From positions 7,842,001 to 7,906,000 of the forward strand of contig NC_022657.1 in the NCBI RefSeq assembly GCF_000494755.1: a stretch of 64,000 nt of DNA. The letters are read 5' to 3'. The notes under the pieces were generated by a model. The model was not told where the DNA came from, made no database searches, and worked only from the letters and a program-made list of their open reading frames with translations. Source of the DNA: Amorphoplanes friuliensis DSM 7358 (GTDB lineage: Bacteria; Actinomycetota; Actinomycetes; Mycobacteriales; Micromonosporaceae). The position numbers were made by a program, and so were the translations under genes. This document shows, in pieces, positions 60,317 to 64,000 of this stretch (the first letter of the stretch is position 1; every line of letters begins with the position of its first letter).

Positions 60317-62318
60317 TTGCCGGGACCAGCAGGGCTCGGACCAGCGTCGCGTCCACGATGATGGCCACGATCATGCCGACACCGATGGTCTTGATGACCG
60401 TCACACCACCGGTCGCGAAGCCCGCCACCACGGTGATCAGCAGCAGAGCCGCGGCCGTGATGATGCCGCCGGTGTGCTGCAGCCCGGCCGCCACCGAGGC
60501 CGTGTTGTCACCGGTGCGGTCCCACTCCTCGCGCACCCGGGACAGCAGGAACACCTCGTAGTCGGTGGCCAGGCCGAAGAGGACGGCGAGCACCAGGATC
60601 ATGTTGCTGGGCTCGATGAAACCGGTCGACTCGAAGCGCAGCAGGCCCTCGAGGTGCCCGTCCTGGAAGATCCAGACGACCACGCCGAAGGACGCGCCGA
60701 TCGACACCAGGTTCATCAGGACGGCCTTGATCGGCAGCAGCACCGAGCCGAAGGCCAGGAAGAGCAGCAGCATCGTGGCCACCGCCATGATCAGCGCCAT
60801 CCAGGGCAGCCGGTCGGCCAGACTCTCCAGCAGGTCCAGGTCGATGGCGGGGCGGCCGCCGACCAGCACCTCGGCCCCGGCGGGCGGTGGTAACTCGCGG
60901 ATCGCCGAGACGATGTCGCGGGACTCGGCCGCCGGCAACGTGCTGGGGTAGGTGACCGTGATCAGCGACGAGCCGCCCTGCTCGGCGGTCACGGCGGCGC
61001 CCTTCACGTCGGGGAGGGCCGCGATCCGGTCGGCGAACGCGTCCGCCGGGCCTCCGCTCACCAGCACGTTGATCGGGTTCTCGCCGCCACCGGGGAAGTC
61101 CGCGTTCAGGCGCTCGCCGACGATGCGCGCGGACGTGTCGGCGGGCAGCACCCGCTCGTCGAAGCCGCCGAACTCCACCCGGAGGAACGGCGCGGCGAAG
61201 GCGGTCAGCACGACGAGCACGCCTACGACGTACAGGATCGGGCGGCGCATGACGCTGTGGGCGATCCGCGCCCAGCCGGCGCCGGGATGTCTGCGCTGCG
61301 GCAGCGGGATGCGCAGCTTGTCGATCCGGTGCCCGAGCAGGGAGAGGGCGGCGGGCAGCACGGTCAGGGCGGCGATCATCGCGACCAGCACGGCCGCCAT
61401 GCCACCGATGGCCATGCCGCCGAGGAACGGCTGCGGGAAGATCAACAGACTCGAGAGCGCCAGGACGATGGTCAACCCCGAGACCATCACCGTACGGCCG
61501 GCAGTCGCGACCGTGGTCCGGATGGCCGCCGGAACGTCCTTGCCGTTCGCCAGTTCTTCGCGGAAGCGGCTCACCACGAAGAGCGAGTAGTCGACCGCCA
61601 TGCCCAGGCCGAGCAGCGTGATCACGTTGATGGCGAAGACCGAGATGTCGGTGACGTAGGTCAGCGCCCGCACCGCCACGAAGGCGCCGAGGATGGCGAT
61701 GCCCCCGATGACCAGCGGCGACAGCGCGGCGATGAGCCCGCGGAAGATCAGCACGAGGAGCACGAACAGCACCGGCAGCGAGAAGATCTCCGCCCGGGTG
61801 ATGTCCTCCTCGGTCTGGGTGTTGGCCTGGTCGTTGAAGGCGACGAGCCCGCCGACCTGCGTGGTCAGCCCCGGCGCGGCGAAGTCCGGCTCGATCCGGT
61901 GGTACGCGGCCGTCTTCTGGTCGACGTCCTCCGTCTCGAGGTAGACAGCCGCGTAGGTCGAGCGCTGGTCGTTGCTGACGAACGACTTCTGGGTGGTGTA
62001 ATCGACCACCTGGGCGACGTCGGGGCTGGCACGCAGTTTGGTGACCACGCCGGTGACTGCCTCGCGCACGGAGGCGTCGGTGACGGGCACGCCGGCGCTG
62101 GTCCACAAAATGATCAGGTCGGGATCACGCTGCCCGAGCTGCTCGGCGATGGCCGCGGCGGCCCGGTTGGACTCGCTGTCGGGATCGTCGTAGCCCCCGC
62201 CCGACAACGACCCGAAGACCCCCGCGCCCCAGGTCGCCCCGGCCACGACCACCGCCAGACCGGCAGCGACGACCCACCAGCGCAGCCGGACGACCGCTCT
62301 GCCCCACCAGCCGAACAT
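60189..62318 (-). CDS. MMPL-family (RND-type) membrane transporter
   Basis: 709 residues. Two repeats each comprise one helix, an extracytoplasmic domain and five helices. MMPL features include GGGYDDPDSESNRAAAAIAE, LLGLGMAVDYSLFVVSRFRE and FGLATDYEVFLLSRVREEWD, with Asp-Tyr proton-relay positions in helices 4 and 10. In actinobacteria such proteins export lipids or act in drug efflux; the substrate here is unknown. It is divergent from a TetR gene across a palindrome, so it is likely repressed by that regulator. Confidence 0.93.
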   Translation of the reverse strand: MFGWWGRAVVRLRWWVVAAGLAVVVAGATWGAGVFGSLSGGGYDDPDSESNRAAAAIAEQLGQRDPDLIILWTSAGVPVTDASVREAVTGVVTKLRASPDVAQVVDYTTQKSFVSNDQRSTYAAVYLETEDVDQKTAAYHRIEPDFAAPGLTTQVGGLVAFNDQANTQTEEDITRAEIFSLPVLFVLLVLIFRGLIAALSPLVIGGIAILGAFVAVRALTYVTDISVFAINVITLLGLGMAVDYSLFVVSRFREELANGKDVPAAIRTTVATAGRTVMVSGLTIVLALSSLLIFPQPFLGGMAIGGMAAVLVAMIAALTVLPAALSLLGHRIDKLRIPLPQRRHPGAGWARIAHSVMRRPILYVVGVLVVLTAFAAPFLRVEFGGFDERVLPADTSARIVGERLNADFPGGGENPINVLVSGGPADAFADRIAALPDVKGAAVTAEQGGSSLITVTYPSTLPAAESRDIVSAIRELPPPAGAEVLVGGRPAIDLDLLESLADRLPWMALIMAVATMLLLFLAFGSVLLPIKAVLMNLVSIGASFGVVVWIFQDGHLEGLLRFESTGFIEPSNMILVLAVLFGLATDYEVFLLSRVREEWDRTGDNTASVAAGLQHTGGIITAAALLLITVVAGFATGGVTVIKTIGVGMIVAIIVDATLVRALLVPATMRLLGRWNWWAPGPLGRFYARYGIHETEPAPADRPRETAAV

Positions 62319-62370
62319 CTGTCTGCCTCCCGCGCCGACGGTTAGAGTCGCCCTAGATCTTGGTAGCGTT

Positions 62371-62385
62371 GTGAACGCTGTTCAC
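62371..62385. promoter_or_regulatory. TetR-type operator between MMPL and TetR genes
   Basis: GTGAAC-GCT-GTTCAC is a perfect 6-bp inverted repeat with a 3-bp centre, in the 106-bp divergent promoter region. It lies 52 bp from the MMPL start and 39 bp from the TetR start, suiting repression of both. Confidence 0.7.
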
Positions 62386-62424
62386 TCTCGCAAACACCGT
62401 TCGCCGACGTCAACGGAGCTGACT

Positions 62425-63132
62425 ATGACGACCACCACGCCCAGCCGGCGTGAGCGGCTGCGCGCGGAGACCGTCACCGAGATCAAGGACGCCGCCCGGC
62501 GCCTGCTCGTCGCCGGCGGCCCCACCGCCATCTCCCTGCGGGCCATCGCCCGCGACGTCGGCCTGACCGCCCCAGCGCTGTACCGCTACTTCGACAGCCT
62601 CGACGCCCTCGTCCTGGCCATCGTCACCGACCTTTTCGAAGACCTGCGTACCGCCATCGCCGCCACGGCCGACCACCACGCCGACGAGGAACCGCTGACC
62701 CGGGTCGCCCACATGGCGCGGGAGTTCCGGCGCTGGTCCCTCGACCACCCCGCCGAGTTCGCGCTGATGTTCGGCAGCCCGGTCCCCGGCGTCACGCAGT
62801 TCGCCGAACGCTGCGGCCCGGTCAACGACGCCGGCGCCCGGTTCGGCGAGACCTTCTTCACTGTGCTGGGAGAACACCTCGAGCGCCACCGGTACGACGC
62901 AGCTGTCCTCGATCTGCCCGAGGTCGCCCAGCAGGAACTGTTCAAGCCGTACCTCGACACGTTCGGTGACCGGTTCCCGCTGCCCGTGATCTACCTCTTC
63001 GTCGCCGCCTGGACCCGTCTGTACGGAATCGTGGCGATGGAGGTGTTCGGCCATCTCAGGTGGGCCATGACGGACGTGGAGCCACTTTTCGAAGTCGAAT
63101 TGGCCCGGACCATCGGCCAATTGGCGCGCTAG
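62425..63132 (+). CDS. TetR-family transcriptional regulator
   Basis: 235 residues from ATG 62425 (MTTTTPSRRERLRAETVTEI), with GGAG seven nt upstream. The helix-turn-helix is AISLRAIARDVGLTAPALYR followed by YFDSLDALV. The C-terminal domain has WSLDHPAEFALMFGSPVPG, typical of the subgroup with the TetR C-terminal WHG-like domain. It is divergent from the MMPL transporter and probably represses it. The flavoprotein gene starts 11 bp downstream on the same strand. Confidence 0.92.
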   Translation: MTTTTPSRRERLRAETVTEIKDAARRLLVAGGPTAISLRAIARDVGLTAPALYRYFDSLDALVLAIVTDLFEDLRTAIAATADHHADEEPLTRVAHMAREFRRWSLDHPAEFALMFGSPVPGVTQFAERCGPVNDAGARFGETFFTVLGEHLERHRYDAAVLDLPEVAQQELFKPYLDTFGDRFPLPVIYLFVAAWTRLYGIVAMEVFGHLRWAMTDVEPLFEVELARTIGQLAR

Positions 63133-63143
63133 GCTCGGCGGCC

Positions 63144-64000
63144 ATGAGTGCTCTGCCTGATCGCGCCGACGTGGTGATCATCGGGTCCGGCCACAACGGC
63201 CTGGTCTCCGCCGTGCTCCTGGCCCGCGCCGGCCTCGACGTCGTGGTCCTCGAGGCCGCCGACGTCATCGGCGGCGCCACCCGCACCGAGCACCCGTTCC
63301 CCGCGGTGCCCGGCCTCGGCCAGTCGACCGGCTCGTACCTGCTCGGACTCATGCCGCCGGAGCTCCTGCGCACCCTCGACGTCGACATCCCGGTCCTGCG
63401 CCGCGACCCGCACTACTTCCTGCCCACACCGGGCGGCCCCGGATCGCCGTACCTGCTCTTCGGCACGGACCGTGAGGCAACCCGCGCGCAGATGGAACGC
63501 TTCTTCTCCCCGCGCGACGTCGCCGCGGACGAGGCGATGCAGGTCGAGATCGCCGCGCTCCGGTCCGACCTCGCCCCGGCGTGGCTGCAGGAGCCCGGCT
63601 CGGTCGAGGAGATCGCCGACCGCCACATCCGCCCGCAACTGCAGAGCACGTTCATCGATCTCGTACGCGGCTCGGTCGCCGACTACCTCACCCGTTTCGG
63701 ATTCAAGAGCGAACTGCTCATGAGCATGTACGCCGTGACCGACGGCCTCTCCGGCTTGAACGCGGGCCCCGACGACCCCGGTACGGGCCACAACTTCCTG
63801 GTCCACAACATGTGCCGCCTCCCCGGCTCCGACGGCACCTGGATGATCGCCGCCGGCGGCATGGGCACGGTCTCCCGCACATTCGCCGACGCCGCCCGCG
63901 CGGCCGGCGCCTCGATCTTCACCACTTCCCCGGTGTCCGCCGTGACGGTCTCAGGCGGCGCTGCCACCGGTGTTGTCCTCGCCGACGGCCGCTCCGTCTC
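63144..64000 (+). CDS. Phytoene desaturase-like FAD-dependent oxidoreductase, cut by window edge
   Basis: 285 codons are visible and no stop is reached. The N-terminal dinucleotide-binding motif DVVIIGSGHNGLVSAVLLAR, followed by the ribose-binding Glu in VVVLEAADVIGGATRTE, identifies the NAD(P)/FAD oxidoreductase family of CrtI-like desaturases and amine oxidases. MIAAGGMGTVSRTFADAARA, the second conserved stretch, is present. Full members have about 520 residues, so about half is missing. A TAGGCT box eight nt before the ATG suggests a near-leaderless transcript. The substrate cannot be judged. Confidence 0.88.
   Translation, partial: MSALPDRADVVIIGSGHNGLVSAVLLARAGLDVVVLEAADVIGGATRTEHPFPAVPGLGQSTGSYLLGLMPPELLRTLDVDIPVLRRDPHYFLPTPGGPGSPYLLFGTDREATRAQMERFFSPRDVAADEAMQVEIAALRSDLAPAWLQEPGSVEEIADRHIRPQLQSTFIDLVRGSVADYLTRFGFKSELLMSMYAVTDGLSGLNAGPDDPGTGHNFLVHNMCRLPGSDGTWMIAAGGMGTVSRTFADAARAAGASIFTTSPVSAVTVSGGAATGVVLADGRSV

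Overview
The window is high-GC DNA with GTG starts, GTGA and ATGA gene overlaps, short -10-to-ATG spacings suggesting leaderless mRNAs, and actinobacterial gene orders. Gene content and protein sequence suggest a Micromonosporaceae-type actinomycete (Actinoplanes-like). That placement is inference from familiarity, not from a search. I recognised no rRNA, tRNA, transposase, phage gene or CRISPR array.

Layout. (1) 1-23039, mostly minus strand, is the conserved translation and RNA-metabolism supercluster. In transcription order it is rimP-nusA-ylxR-infB, an RNA methyltransferase, DUF503-rbfA-DHH phosphoesterase, MATE transporter, truB, ribF, rpsO-pnp-M16 peptidase-PAP2-dapB (dapB is cut by the left edge). 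Two accessory blocks interrupt it. One is a hybrid histidine kinase plus a frameshifted receiver (6990-10047). The other is a divergent MarR pair with a palindromic operator and a tandem-repeat region (10951-13021). (2) 23255-26407 holds two ferritin-like proteins, a nucleotidyltransferase, a VIT1-type transporter and map. (3) 26527-31124 is a signalling block: a STAS protein convergent with a 1221-residue kinase/receiver/PP2C/anti-sigma fusion, then an HD-domain protein. (4) 31127-37935 is a six-gene gamma-glutamylation catabolic cluster: permease, glutamine-synthetase-like ligase, aldehyde dehydrogenase, SDR and two PuuD-type amidohydrolases. (5) 37936-53938 is regulator-rich: a MerR-type gene behind a structured leader, an SDR, a DUF998-ArsR-serine hydrolase set, a NarL-type two-component system followed by an ABC exporter, a TetR-YhgE-ABC operon, an LLM oxidoreductase, a GNAT protein and PadR. 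(6) 55128-58772 is the dxr-site-2-protease-ispG unit joining the MEP isoprenoid pathway to regulated proteolysis. (7) 58795-64000 holds a YcxB-like protein, a YihY/BrkB protein, an MMPL transporter divergent from a TetR regulator, and the start of a phytoene-desaturase-like flavoprotein cut by the right edge.

The most unusual trait is the density of tandem repeats with different, unrelated units. They are 36 bp inside a MarR coding sequence, 114 bp after the MATE stop, 15 bp and 23 bp around the MerR gene, 153 bp in frame ahead of a histidine kinase, and about 122 bp with a 25-nt hairpin between padR and ispG. Candidate regulatory structures include a terminator-like hairpin in the rimP-nusA leader, a three-part leader before the MerR gene, and clear dyad operators for the MarR, ArsR, TetR (two) and PadR regulators.
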